51,540 bases of DNA from Actinomycetota bacterium. GTDB taxonomy: Bacteria > Actinomycetota > Acidimicrobiia > Acidimicrobiales > CADCSY01. The notes below the pieces were generated by a model. That model worked only from the letters and a program-made list of their open reading frames with translations. It did no database searches and had not been told where the DNA came from. Each line of letters opens with the position of its first letter. The first letter of the stretch is position 1. This document shows positions 40,818 to 50,652 of this stretch, in pieces. The stretch covers positions 3,659-55,198 of the forward strand of contig JADDRA010000079.1 in the NCBI GenBank assembly GCA_016781105.1, read 5' to 3'. A program made the position numbers and the translations under genes.

Positions 40818-43800
40818 CTCGCTCTCCAGTGCCGGGCCAGTACGTGGACGGGCTCGGTCAGCAGCTCCACGATGGGCACCTGGCCCAGCACCTCGTCGGC
40901 GAAGGCGGGCTCGGTCTCGGTGACGGCGTCGACCAGGGCGCCGTAGCGACCCTGGTAGCCCTCCAGCACCGCCCGGGCCACCTCGGGCGCCAGCCGCCCG
41001 GCGAAGCGGACGTGGAGCAGGACCAGGCCCGTCGTCCTGCTCTCCCGGCTCTCGGGGACGATCAGCACGGTCCGACCGTCGCTTGCCCCCACGGCGGCCG
41101 TCACCTCCCGCTGGGTGGCCACCCGGTGCTTGGTCCCCCGCAACTCGGGGGAGCGCTCGGCCCGGGAGACGAGCCCGGCCGCGATGCCCTGCTGGTCGAG
41201 CACGCCCAGCCGGGCCGTTCCCTCGGCCACGGTGCCGTCGATGCGGTAGCGGGTCGACCCCAGCACCTCCTCCACGGCCGGACCCAGGGCGGCCAGGGTG
41301 CGCAGGGCCCGGTAGCCGAGGCGCTCCCGGGCCCCGCCGGCGGCCAGCACGGCGCCCACCAGCGGGGCACCCAGGAGGGCGTCCTCCGAGCGGGAGATGC
41401 CCACGGTCACCGTCTTGGCCTGGTGCTTGATGGCGTCGACCGGTCGGGTCAGCGCCTCGATCCCCCGGGTCAGCGCGTTGGTCAGGTCCTCGACCACGAC
41501 GCTGGGCAGGCCGAGGCGCCCGTGGTCGGACTCGTAGGCCTCGAGGGGGGCGACCCCGGTGGCGTAGCGCAGCAGGGACGCCACCTCGACGGCGACCGAC
41601 GCGTCGAGGCACCCGTCCAGCGCGCCGGAGCGCAGGGCGGCGTGGATGGTCGCCGCCGCCGGGCGCAGCGCCGGCGCCAGCCGCTCGAGCAGCCCGGCGC
41701 CGTCGGGCTCGGCCAGCACGTCCTCGACCGCGGCCCGGGCCTGGCGCAGGAGCCGGGCCTGGGCGTCGATGGCCAGGGCCGCCTCGTAGCCGAAGAGGTG
41801 CCCGGCCATGGCCGACAGCACGAAGGCCAGAGCGGGGTGCACGGCCGGCACCGGCAGCGTGGCCAGGGCGCCGACCAGCTCCTGGCCCTCGGTGGCCACC
41901 ACCACCGGCGCGGCCCGGTGGGCCCGGTAGATCGCCACCTCCTTGGCCACGTCGTCGGCGTTGGGTCCCTCCAGACCCGCCGCGCACACCAGCACCAGCG
42001 GCTCGGAGGACAGGTCGATGTGCTTCTTGTCCTCGGTGGCGTCGCAGGCGATCGACTTGTAGCACAGCTCCGACAGCTTGATCCGCACCTCCTCGGCGGC
42101 GATGCGGTTGACGCCGTTGCCCACCACCGCCCAGGACCGGCGGGAGGGGGCGTGGACCCGGGCCGCCTCGGCGATGCGCTCCCGCCCGGCCAGCACCTCG
42201 GCCATGGCGGCGGGGAGGTCACCCAGCCCGGCCAGCACCGCCGCGGCCCGGTCCCGGTCGGCGCAGCCCAGGGCGTCGGCGATGCCCTCGGCCAGCAGGA
42301 AGCCGGCCGCCACCTGGGCGTAGAACGCCTTGGTCGAGGCCACGCTCATCTCCACGTCCCGCCCGTCGGAGGTGAACAGCACCCCGTCGGCCTTCTCCAC
42401 CAGGTCGCTGTTGCGCCGGTTGACGATGGCCACCACCGCCGCGCCCCGGGCCCGGACCAGGTCGACGGTGCGGTTGGTGTCGGTGGTGGTCCCCGACTGG
42501 CTGACGGGGATGACCAGCGTGTCGGACATGTCGTCGTCGAGGCCGAAGCCCGACAGCTCGGTGGCCAGGGCGGACTCGACCCGCAGCGGGGAGCGGGCAC
42601 ACGCGGCGGCCACCGCGCTGGCCACGCTCTGGGCGGCGACGGCCGCCGTCCCCTGGCCGATGACCAGCACCCGGGCGAGGGAGCCGTCACCCAGCGCCTT
42701 GCGCAGCGGCTCGGGCAGGACGTCGTCGTCGAGGGTGACGCAGGGCCGTCCCTCACGGGTGCCGATGCGCCCACGCAGGGTCCGGGCCAGCGACCGGGGC
42801 GCCTCGGACAGCTCCTTGAGCAGGTAGTGGGGGAAGTGGCCGCGGTCGATGTCGCGGGTGGTGATCTCGGCCACCGCCACGTCGCCGTCGCCCACCGGCA
42901 GGGGCGTGCCGTCGTAGGACCAGCGCCGGACCCCCTCGAGGCCCTCGGCAGCAGGGTCGACCACGACCACCTGCCCCCGGGCCCCGGCCGGCCCGTGGGC
43001 GCTCTCCCCGTCGATGCGCAGGTAGCGGCGGGTCTCGCCCACCACGCCGTACGGCTCGCTGGCCACGACGTAGGTATCCTCGGCCAGGCCCACGTAGAGC
43101 GCCTGGCCGCTCCCCCGCACGGCCAGGGCCAGGCACCCGGGGGTGGCGCCCAGGCTGGCCGCCACCGCCATGGAGCCCTCCAGGCCGGCGACGGCTCGGC
43201 GGAAGGCCTCTGCCGGGGTCGAGCCGGCGGCCACCTCGCGGGACACGAGGGCGGGTACCACCTTGGAGTCGCAGGAGATCTCCACCGGGATGCGAAGGTC
43301 CCGCTGGCGCCGCAGCTCGAGGTGGTTGTCGACGTCGCCGTTGACGGCCACGGCGACGTAGGGCCTGCTGGAGGGCGCGCCGTCCTCTCCCTCCTCCTCC
43401 TGGTCGAGGGGGTGGGCGTTGGCCTGGGAGACGGTGCCGACGCTGGCCCAGCGGGTGTGGCCGAGCACGCTCACCCTGGCCGTGGGCGCGGCCAGCGCCC
43501 GGTGGAGGAGGTCGTCGCCGCGCACCTCCTGGCGCAGCGCCCGGGTGTTGTCGCCCAGCTCACCGATCTCGGCCGCGGCCTTGTACACCAGGGCCAGGCG
43601 CCCGCCCGGGGTGCGCACCGCCCCCGAGGTGAACAGCGGGTCACGCCGGGCCTCCAGGGCGGCGGCGAGCTCGGGATCGGAGAGGTCCAGGCCGTGCCCG
43701 TCGACCAGCAGGTGGAGCCCGGCCGAGTCCCGCCCGCGGACCTCGAGGCGGTCGAGGGCCGACAGGGCGACCTCCACGGCTAGGAAGGCCCCTACCGCGG

Positions 43801-44245
43801 CCCGTCCCGGGTCGGGGCCGGCGAGGTCGGCCACCGCCCGAGCCGCGCCCAGGCGGTCGCGCCCGAGCGCCCAGGACGCATCCTTCAGCCGGACCAGGGC
43901 GACGTTGTGGGCCTCCAGGGCCCGGCCCGACAGCTCTGCGGCCCGGAGGTCGAGCTCGCCGTCGAGGCGACGGAGGGTGGCTTCGGTGCGCTCGGCCACT
44001 GCGTGGATCTCCTCGGCCACCGCCGGATGGTCGAGCAGGAACTGCACGCCCGGGGCGCCCCGCAGCGCCGCATCGAGTGACTCCAGCGGGGCAGCGGCAG
44101 CCACCATCGCCGCCGTGGTGGACGCACCCTCGTCACCGGTGGCGGCCAGGGCGGCGTCGACCTCGGCGAGCAGGGCGCGCACCTCGGCGGCTCCCGGCGG
44201 CACGCGCTCGGACGGCCGGCCGACGACGGCGATGATCCCGCACAT
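40814..44245 (-). CDS. glmS: Large GlmS-like glutamine--fructose-6-phosphate aminotransferase (~1143 aa) with extra domains
   Basis: N-terminal MCGIIAVVG; RGRDSAG; HTRWASVGTVSQANAHP; SIS region VSQSGTTTDTNRTVDLVRARGA; C-terminal region beyond LFGYEAALAID unexplained. Confidence 0.85.
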   Translation of the reverse strand: MCGIIAVVGRPSERVPPGAAEVRALLAEVDAALAATGDEGASTTAAMVAAAAPLESLDAALRGAPGVQFLLDHPAVAEEIHAVAERTEATLRRLDGELDLRAAELSGRALEAHNVALVRLKDASWALGRDRLGAARAVADLAGPDPGRAAVGAFLAVEVALSALDRLEVRGRDSAGLHLLVDGHGLDLSDPELAAALEARRDPLFTSGAVRTPGGRLALVYKAAAEIGELGDNTRALRQEVRGDDLLHRALAAPTARVSVLGHTRWASVGTVSQANAHPLDQEEEGEDGAPSSRPYVAVAVNGDVDNHLELRRQRDLRIPVEISCDSKVVPALVSREVAAGSTPAEAFRRAVAGLEGSMAVAASLGATPGCLALAVRGSGQALYVGLAEDTYVVASEPYGVVGETRRYLRIDGESAHGPAGARGQVVVVDPAAEGLEGVRRWSYDGTPLPVGDGDVAVAEITTRDIDRGHFPHYLLKELSEAPRSLARTLRGRIGTREGRPCVTLDDDVLPEPLRKALGDGSLARVLVIGQGTAAVAAQSVASAVAAACARSPLRVESALATELSGFGLDDDMSDTLVIPVSQSGTTTDTNRTVDLVRARGAAVVAIVNRRNSDLVEKADGVLFTSDGRDVEMSVASTKAFYAQVAAGFLLAEGIADALGCADRDRAAAVLAGLGDLPAAMAEVLAGRERIAEAARVHAPSRRSWAVVGNGVNRIAAEEVRIKLSELCYKSIACDATEDKKHIDLSSEPLVLVCAAGLEGPNADDVAKEVAIYRAHRAAPVVVATEGQELVGALATLPVPAVHPALAFVLSAMAGHLFGYEAALAIDAQARLLRQARAAVEDVLAEPDGAGLLERLAPALRPAAATIHAALRSGALDGCLDASVAVEVASLLRYATGVAPLEAYESDHGRLGLPSVVVEDLTNALTRGIEALTRPVDAIKHQAKTVTVGISRSEDALLGAPLVGAVLAAGGARERLGYRALRTLAALGPAVEEVLGSTRYRIDGTVAEGTARLGVLDQQGIAAGLVSRAERSPELRGTKHRVATQREVTAAVGASDGRTVLIVPESRESRTTGLVLLHVRFAGRLAPEVARAVLEGYQGRYGALVDAVTETEPAFADEVLGQVPIVELLTEPVHVLARHWRAS

Positions 44246-44304
44246 CGCCGCGAGGCTAGTGGTGGCCCCGGCCCGGCTTCCCCTTCGCCCGGGCACGCAC
44301 CCGC

Positions 44305-45690
44305 TCAGCGAGCCTGATCGAGGGATCCCGACGCGGCCATCACGGCGGCGGCCAGACGATCGGCCTCCCGCTCGGCCGACTCGACCGTTGGTGCCTCCAC
44401 CATGATCCGCACCACCGGCTCGGTGCCGCTGGCCCGCACGACCACCCGGCCGCGGTCGCCCAGCTCAGCCTGCACCTGGCTGACCTCGGGTGCCACCCGC
44501 TCGGCGAGGCCGGCGGCCACGCCGGCCACCGGCACCGCCCGCAGCACCTGGGGCAGCCGGGTCATGGCTGACCCCGCCAGCTCCGCCAGCGGAGTGCGAC
44601 GGCGGGCCACGACGCCGGCCAGCACCAGGCCGGTGAGCAGCCCGTCACCGGTGGTGGCCAGGTCGTGGAGGATGACGTGCCCCGACTGCTCCCCGCCGAG
44701 CGACCACCCGCCCCGGTCGAGCGCGGCCAGCACGTGGCGGTCGCCCACGGGCGTCTCCACCACCTCGATCCCCTGCGCCGACATGGCCCGGCGCAGCCCG
44801 AGGTTGGCCATGACCGTGACCACCACCGTGTCGCCCCGCAGGCAACCTCGCTCCTGGAGGTCGATGGCCAGCACGGCAATGATCTGGTCGCCGTCGACGA
44901 GCAGGCCCCGGTGATCCACGGCGATGACCCGGTCGGCGTCCCCGTCGAGGGCCAACCCGAGGTCGGCGCCGGTGTCGACCACCGCCCGGCACAGCGCTTC
45001 GGGGTGCGTGGAGCCGCAACCGGCGTTGATGTTGCGACCGTCGGGATCGGCGTGGAGGACCTGCACCTCGGCCCCGGCCCGGCGCAGCACCTCGGGGCCG
45101 ACGCCGGAGGCGGCCCCGTGGGCGGCGTCGAGCACCACCGCCAGCCCGTCGAGGCGGCGATCCTCCAGGCACGCCAGGAGATGCTCGACGTAGGCCGGTC
45201 CGGCGTCGCCACGGTCGGCGACCGGCCCGGGGGCTGGACCCGGCTGCCCGGCGGCAGCGAGGGGGGCGGCCCCGACCGCGGTGGCCACGCGCCGGTCGAG
45301 CTCGGCCTGGAGGCGGGCCTCGGCGCCGTCGGGCAGCTTGCGCCCCCCGGGCCCGAAGAACTTGATCCCGTTGTCGGAGAACACGTTGTGGGAGGCCGAG
45401 ATCACCGCTGCGGGCACCTCCTCGGTGGCCGAGACCCAGGCCACCCCGGGGGTGGGCAGGATCCCGAGGCGCTCCACCGCCACCCCTTCGGCAGCCAGTC
45501 CGGCGGCCAGCGCCGACTCGACGAAGGGGCCGGAGCGACGGGTGTCGCGCCCCACGACCATGCGGGCGTCCGGCCCCGGGGCCAGGACCACGGCTGCGGC
45601 CCGTCCGAGGGCGACGACGAGCTCGGGGCCCAGTTCGGTCTCGGCGCCCCGGATGCCGTCGGTGCCGAAGCGCAGGCGAGCTTCGCTCAC
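44305..45690 (-). CDS. glmM: Phosphoglucosamine mutase
   Basis: GTG start VSEARLRFGTDGIRGAE; VISASHNVFSDNGIKFFGPGG; ALDGDADRVIAVD; RASGTEPVVRIMVEA. Confidence 0.95.
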   Translation of the reverse strand: MSEARLRFGTDGIRGAETELGPELVVALGRAAAVVLAPGPDARMVVGRDTRRSGPFVESALAAGLAAEGVAVERLGILPTPGVAWVSATEEVPAAVISASHNVFSDNGIKFFGPGGRKLPDGAEARLQAELDRRVATAVGAAPLAAAGQPGPAPGPVADRGDAGPAYVEHLLACLEDRRLDGLAVVLDAAHGAASGVGPEVLRRAGAEVQVLHADPDGRNINAGCGSTHPEALCRAVVDTGADLGLALDGDADRVIAVDHRGLLVDGDQIIAVLAIDLQERGCLRGDTVVVTVMANLGLRRAMSAQGIEVVETPVGDRHVLAALDRGGWSLGGEQSGHVILHDLATTGDGLLTGLVLAGVVARRRTPLAELAGSAMTRLPQVLRAVPVAGVAAGLAERVAPEVSQVQAELGDRGRVVVRASGTEPVVRIMVEAPTVESAEREADRLAAAVMAASGSLDQAR

Positions 45691-45809
45691 CTCAGGCGAG
45701 CTGCGCTCGCCGCCAAGGGCAGGCTCGCTTCGCTCGCCGGAAACGGCAGGGTGCCGCCTTCGGCGGCGCTCATCTCCGTTCCGACGGTGCAGGCTCGCTG
45801 CGCTCGCCG
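45673..45809. repeat. Four copies of a ~20-bp repeat, consensus CAGGC(GA/TC)GCT(T/G)CGCTC(A/G)CC(T/G)
   Basis: Copies 45673-45692, 45693-45712 (tandem), 45720-45739, 45790-45809. Confidence 0.85.
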
Positions 45810-45818
45810 CACCGTCGG
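45781..45818 (-). terminator. 10-bp perfect hairpin (CCGACGGTGC/GCACCGTCGG, 18-nt loop) directly abutting the rpsI stop
   Basis: Arms 45781-45790 and 45809-45818; rpsI stop begins at 45819. Confidence 0.65.
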
Positions 45819-46214
45819 TCAGCGCTTCGAGTACTGGGGGGCTTTGCGGGCCTTCTTCAGGCCGTACTTCTTGCTCTCCTTCTCGCGGGCGTCGCGCAGC
45901 AAGAAGCCGGCCCGCTTGAGCTCGGCCCGCAGGTCGGAATCGAGGCTGATCAGGGCCCGGGCCACCCCCAGGCGCATGGCCCCGGCCTGGCCGGTCGTCC
46001 CGCCCCCGTCCATGGTGCACTCGATGTCGTAGGCGCCCTCGGTGTTGGTCAACCGGAGCGGCTCGGTCACCACCATGCGCTGGCTCTCCGAGGGGAAGTA
46101 GTCGTCGAGGGAGCGGTGGTTGACCGTGATGGCGCCCTCACCGTGGCGCAGGCGGACCCGAGCCACGGCCTGCTTGCGGCGTCCCGTCGTCTGGACCAGC
46201 GGCTTGTCGGCCAC
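45819..46214 (-). CDS. rpsI: 30S ribosomal protein S9
   Basis: GTG start [23 protein letters not shown]-terminus RKAPQYSKR. Confidence 0.97.
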   Translation of the reverse strand: MADKPLVQTTGRRKQAVARVRLRHGEGAITVNHRSLDDYFPSESQRMVVTEPLRLTNTEGAYDIECTMDGGGTTGQAGAMRLGVARALISLDSDLRAELKRAGFLLRDAREKESKKYGLKKARKAPQYSKR

Positions 46215-46222
46215 GTTGCCTC

Positions 46223-46696
46223 CTAGCTCGCGCCCTGGCCGGGACCGCTCTGGTCCCGGCGGGCGGACGGGAGGTCCCATGCGACCGGCTGCTGGGCGGC
46301 GTGGGGGTGGGTGGGACCGGCGTAGACCTTCAGCTTGCGCAACGTGGCCCGCCCGAGCCGGTTCTTGGGCAGCATCCCCCGCACCGCTCGGCGCACCGCC
46401 TCCTCCGGCCGGGTCCGCAGGTCGTCGGCGTAGCGCGTGGCCCGCAGCCCTCCCGGGTAGCCGCTGTGGCGGTAGACGATCTTCTTGTCGGCCTTGTCGG
46501 CGGTCAGCACCACCTTGGCCGCGTTGACCACGATGACGTGATCACCGGTGTCGAGGTGGGGGGCGAAGGTCGCCTTGTGCTTGCCCCGCAGCACCCGGGC
46601 CACCTCGCTGGCCAGGCGGCCGAGGACCAAACCGTCGGCGTCGACCACGTGCCAGGCGCGGGTGAGGTCGGATTTCGCAGGGGAGAACGTGCGCAC
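46223..46696 (-). CDS. rplM: 50S ribosomal protein L13
   Basis: [52 protein letters not shown]. Confidence 0.97.
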   Translation of the reverse strand: MRTFSPAKSDLTRAWHVVDADGLVLGRLASEVARVLRGKHKATFAPHLDTGDHVIVVNAAKVVLTADKADKKIVYRHSGYPGGLRATRYADDLRTRPEEAVRRAVRGMLPKNRLGRATLRKLKVYAGPTHPHAAQQPVAWDLPSARRDQSGPGQGAS

Positions 46697-46774
46697 GGAA
46701 CCTTCTCGAGTTCGGCCGGCTTGCTCGGGAACGTGCCAGCTTAGGGTCGACGCTCCGCCGGCGACAACCGCCGG

Positions 46775-47386
46775 TCAGGGACGCCCGTCTCGACCCTCCC
46801 GGGACGCCGCCGGGGGCGGCCCGGTGGGGGGCGAGGCCGGCATGCCGGGGCGGGCGCCGAGGGCCGGAGGGACGTCGCTCGTGCTGTTCGCCGGGCTGGG
46901 ACCGGCCGGGGGTGGGGAGGACGAGGGCACGCGCTGCAGCTCTCGGGAAGCCCAGAGGGCCCCCGTGCCGGCCACCAGCACGAGAGCGAGGTCGCGCACG
47001 ATCGTGCCCGGACCGACCAGGGTCGGCACCTGGACGCCGGGATCGGCGACCAGCCCGAGATCGGCCACCAGGCGTAGGAGGAGCAGGAAGGTCGAGGCTG
47101 CCCCGACCGCGGTCGCACCCAGCACCACGCTCCTCGTGGCCTGGAGGTGCGGTGCGGCCCCACCGGGCTCGACCAGGCGGGCCAGGAGCACGGCCAGGGG
47201 GACCAGCACCAGCACGCCGAGGTCGAGGAGCTGGGTGCCGAGCTGGATCCGGGCCAGGAGGCCGAGCCGGACCTGCGAGGCGGCGCCCGGAAGGGCGAGC
47301 ATGTCGATCACCGCCGCGAGCAGCACCAGGGCGGTCGCGCCCACCAGGGCCAGGGCCAGGACCAGCCGGGGTGGTGCCTCGGTCAT
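46775..47386 (-). CDS. Hypothetical multi-pass membrane protein with Pro-rich C-terminal tail
   Basis: 203 aa, about four hydrophobic segments, overlaps truA stop (ATGA). Confidence 0.65.
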   Translation of the reverse strand: MTEAPPRLVLALALVGATALVLLAAVIDMLALPGAASQVRLGLLARIQLGTQLLDLGVLVLVPLAVLLARLVEPGGAAPHLQATRSVVLGATAVGAASTFLLLLRLVADLGLVADPGVQVPTLVGPGTIVRDLALVLVAGTGALWASRELQRVPSSSPPPAGPSPANSTSDVPPALGARPGMPASPPTGPPPAASREGRDGRP

Positions 47387-48180
47387 CCCGGGTCAGCTTC
47401 GCGCGCTGCCCGTGCCCGCGCCGCCGGCCCGTAGTCGACCCCCCACAGGCACAAGCCGTGGGGCGGGGCCAGCTGGCCGGCGCGGGACCGATCGCCCGAG
47501 GCGACCACCGCCCGCAGCTCACCCGCCCGCCGCCGCCCGGTCCCGGCCTCGACCAGGGTGCCCACCACGCTGCGCACCATCTGGTGGCAGAACGAGGAGG
47601 CCTCGATGTCGAAGCGCAGGATCCCCTCCCCCAGGTCGTGCCAGCGGGCGTCGAGCACCCGGCGCACCAACGAGGGCGGGCCCTGGCCCGGTCCCGGCCG
47701 GGGGCGGCGGCAGAAGGCGGCGAAGTCGTGCTCGCCGATCAGGGGGTCGCAGGCCAGACGCAGGGCGGCCAGGTCGAGGGGGGCGCCGATCCACCAGGCG
47801 GTGGGGGCCAGGAACGGGTCGGGCACGGGCCGGTTCACGATGGTGTAGCGGTAGCAACGGGCCCGGGCCGACCGGCGGGCGTCGAAGCCCTCGGCGGCCA
47901 CCTCGGCCTCGCGCACCACGATGCGGGGACCGCACTGGCGGTTGACGCCGCGCTGGAGCGCCACCAGGTCGACGTCGAGGCGCGGGGTGTCGAAGCTGAC
48001 CACCTGGCCCCAGGCGTGCACCCCGGCGTCGGTGCGACCCGCGCAGGTCAGGACCACCGGGTGGCCGAGCACCCGCCCCAGAGCGCCGGCCAGCGTCCCG
48101 CCCACCGTCTCCACGCCGGGGTTGGGGGCGAAACCGGAGAACCCCGCCCCGTGGTAGGCGATGGTCAGGCGCAGCCGCAC
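47383..48180 (-). CDS. truA: tRNA pseudouridine(38-40) synthase
   Basis: GTG start VRLRLTIAYHGAGFSGF; CAGRTDAGVHAWGQVVSFDT; SFCHQMVRSVVGTLVEAG. Confidence 0.95.
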   Translation of the reverse strand: MRLRLTIAYHGAGFSGFAPNPGVETVGGTLAGALGRVLGHPVVLTCAGRTDAGVHAWGQVVSFDTPRLDVDLVALQRGVNRQCGPRIVVREAEVAAEGFDARRSARARCYRYTIVNRPVPDPFLAPTAWWIGAPLDLAALRLACDPLIGEHDFAAFCRRPRPGPGQGPPSLVRRVLDARWHDLGEGILRFDIEASSFCHQMVRSVVGTLVEAGTGRRRAGELRAVVASGDRSRAGQLAPPHGLCLWGVDYGPAARARAAREADPG

Positions 48181-48204
48181 CCGAGAGATCCCTCCTCCCG
48201 TTCC

Positions 48205-48255
48205 CGTTCTTTGTCGCCTTGCGAACCCAGGGGGTACGGAAAGCGACAAAGAACG
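48205..48255. repeat. 51-bp inverted repeat: perfect 13-bp arms (CGTTCTTTGTCGC / GCGACAAAGAACG), 25-nt centre
   Basis: Arms 48205-48217 and 48243-48255; same 13-25-13 layout as 1336-1386. Confidence 0.9.
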
Positions 48256-48263
48256 AGGGACTC

Positions 48264-48617
48264 CTAGACCAGCTCGATCCTCGCCATGGGGGCGTTGTCG
48301 CCATGGCGGGGACCGAGCTTGAGGATGCGGGTGTAGCCCCCGTTGCGCTCGGCGTAGCGGGGTCCGATCTCCTCGAACAGCTTGTGGGCCATGTCCTTGT
48401 CGCCGAGGAACGACACCACCTGGCGGTGGCGGTGCACGCCGCCCTTCTTGGCCTTGGTGATCATCTTCTCGGCCACCGGGCGCACGGCCTTGGCCTTGGC
48501 CACGGTGGTGACGATCCCCTCGGCGGCCACGAGGGAGGCCACCAGGTTGGCCATCATGGCCTTGTGGTGGGCGCTGGAGCCGCCGAAGCGACGGCCCTTG
48601 GGAGGCGTCCCGGGCAT
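48264..48617 (-). CDS. rplQ: 50S ribosomal protein L17
   Basis: [38 protein letters not shown]. Confidence 0.96.
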   Translation of the reverse strand: MPGTPPKGRRFGGSSAHHKAMMANLVASLVAAEGIVTTVAKAKAVRPVAEKMITKAKKGGVHRHRQVVSFLGDKDMAHKLFEEIGPRYAERNGGYTRILKLGPRHGDNAPMARIELV

Positions 48618-48620
48618 CTG

Positions 48621-49559
48621 CTACTCCTTGGTCCGCAGCGACAGGCCGCGCTCGTCGAGCTTCTCGGCCACCTCGTCGAGGGACTTCTGGCCGAAGTTGG
48701 TGATGGCGAGCAGGTCCTCCTCGGTCTTCTGCAACAGCTCGCCGATGCTGTTGACCTGGGCCCGCTTGAGGCAGTTCCGGGGCCGCTCGGAGAGGTCGAG
48801 GTCCTCGATGGGCAGGTCGAGGTCGGGAGATCCCACCGTCGAGCGGCCCACCTCGCCCAGCTCCAAACCGTGGGCGGCGTCGCTCATGTCGGCCACCAGC
48901 CCCATCAGCGACCGCAGCGTCTGGCCGGCCGAGGCCAGGGCCTCCCGCGGGGAGACCGACCCGTCGGTCTCGATGTCGAGCACCAGGCGATCGAAGTTGG
49001 TCGACTGCTCCACCCGGGTGGGCTCCACCGCGAAGGTCACCCGGCGCACGGGCGAGAAGATGGCGTCGACGGGGATGAGCCCGATGGTGGCCACGGTGCT
49101 GGCCCGGTCGGCCGAGACATAGCCCCGGCCCTGCTCCACGGTCAGGTCGACCGACAGCCTGCCCTTGGCGTTGAGGGTGGCCAGGTGCAGCTCGGGATTG
49201 AGGATCTCGACCTCGGCGCTGGCCTGGATGTCGCCGGCGGTCACCTCGGCCGGCCCCCGCACGTCGAGGCGCAGGACCACGGGGTGGTCGGCCACGCTGG
49301 TGAGCACCACGTCCTTGACGTTGAGGATGATGTCGGTCACGTCCTCGGTGACCCCGGCGATGGTGGTGAACTCGTGCAGGGCGTCGTCGAAGCGCACCTG
49401 GGTCACCGCCGCGCCCGGGATCGACGAGAGCAGGGTCCGGCGCAGGGCGTTGCCCAGCGTGTGCCCGAAGCCGGGCTCCAGGGGGCTGATGGCGAAGCGC
49501 TGCCGATTGGCATCGCGCTCGGTGACGGACTCGACGCTCGGACGTTGGATGACCAGCAT
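48621..49559 (-). CDS. rpoA: DNA-directed RNA polymerase subunit alpha
   Basis: FAISPLEPGFGHTLGNALRRTLLSSIPGAAVT; alpha-CTD NCLKRAQVNSIGELLQKTEEDLLAITNFGQKSLDEV. Confidence 0.97.
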   Translation of the reverse strand: MLVIQRPSVESVTERDANRQRFAISPLEPGFGHTLGNALRRTLLSSIPGAAVTQVRFDDALHEFTTIAGVTEDVTDIILNVKDVVLTSVADHPVVLRLDVRGPAEVTAGDIQASAEVEILNPELHLATLNAKGRLSVDLTVEQGRGYVSADRASTVATIGLIPVDAIFSPVRRVTFAVEPTRVEQSTNFDRLVLDIETDGSVSPREALASAGQTLRSLMGLVADMSDAAHGLELGEVGRSTVGSPDLDLPIEDLDLSERPRNCLKRAQVNSIGELLQKTEEDLLAITNFGQKSLDEVAEKLDERGLSLRTKE

Positions 49560-49620
49560 TGGCCCTCTCTCCTTGTGATCCCGGTGTGGGTCCCGAGCCG
49601 GACGGGCGGCCCGGTGACGC

Positions 49621-50250
49621 CTACTTGCTGTAGAGCTCGACGATCAGCTGCTCACGGACGGGCACGTCGATGTGCTCCCGGAGCGGCACGTCTCGCACGG
49701 TGACCGACGCCGACTGGGGGTCCCCCTCCAACCACGGCGGCACCTGGCGGTCGAGCGTGTCGAGGTTGTGGCGGATCACGATCATGGCCTTGGCCCGCTC
49801 GCCCAGCTCGACGGCATCGCCCTTGCGCACGTTGTAGGAGGGGATGGTGACCCTCCGGCCGTTCACCTTGACGTGGCCGTGGCGCACCAGTTGACGCGAC
49901 TGGGAGCGGCTCGCTCCCCAGCCGGCGCGGAAGACCACGTTGTCGAGGCGCAGCTCGAGCATCCGCAGCAGGTTCTCGCCGGTGACGCCCTTCTGGCGGT
50001 TCGCCTCCTGGTAGAGGTTGCGGAACTGGCCCTCCATGAGGCCGTAGATGCGCCGAGCCTTCTGCTTCTCGCGCAGCTGCACCAGGTACTCGGAGTCCTT
50101 GCGCCGGAGCTGGGTGCGACCGTGCTCACCGGGCGGGTAGGGGCGCCGCTCGATGGGGCACTTCATGGTGTCGCACTTGGCCCCCTTGAGGAACAGCTTC
50201 ATCTTCTCGCGCCGGCACAGCCGGCACACCGGGCCGGTGTAGCGGGCCAT
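49621..50250 (-). CDS. rpsD: 30S ribosomal protein S4 (Cys-containing form)
   Basis: [65 protein letters not shown]. Confidence 0.96.
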   Translation of the reverse strand: MARYTGPVCRLCRREKMKLFLKGAKCDTMKCPIERRPYPPGEHGRTQLRRKDSEYLVQLREKQKARRIYGLMEGQFRNLYQEANRQKGVTGENLLRMLELRLDNVVFRAGWGASRSQSRQLVRHGHVKVNGRRVTIPSYNVRKGDAVELGERAKAMIVIRHNLDTLDRQVPPWLEGDPQSASVTVRDVPLREHIDVPVREQLIVELYSK

Positions 50251-50648
50251 CAGACACGCCTCCGCTTGGGAGGACGGCACCCGTTGTGGGGCATGGGGGT
50301 GACGTCCTTGATGCCGGTGACCTCGATCCCCACGCTCATGATCGAGCGGATGGCCGTCTCCCGGCCCGAACCCGGTCCCTTGACCAGGACGTCGACCCGG
50401 CGCACGCCGTGCTCCATGGCTCGCCGGGCGCACTGCTCGGCGGCCATCTGGGCCGCGTAGGGGGTCGACTTGCGGGAACCCTTGAAGCCCACGTTGCCGG
50501 CCGAAGCCCAGGCGAGCACGTTGCCCTCCTGGTCGCTGATGCTCACGATGGTGTTGTTGAACGAGCTCTTGATGTGGGCGATCCCGTAGGTCACGTTCTT
50601 GCGCTCGCGTCGCCGGGGTCGGCGCCCGCCTGGCTTGGGCTTGGCCAC
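50250..50648 (-). CDS. rpsK: 30S ribosomal protein S11
   Basis: GTG start; [52 protein letters not shown]. Confidence 0.96.
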   Translation of the reverse strand: MAKPKPGGRRPRRRERKNVTYGIAHIKSSFNNTIVSISDQEGNVLAWASAGNVGFKGSRKSTPYAAQMAAEQCARRAMEHGVRRVDVLVKGPGSGRETAIRSIMSVGIEVTGIKDVTPMPHNGCRPPKRRRV

Positions 50649-50652
50649 GTCG

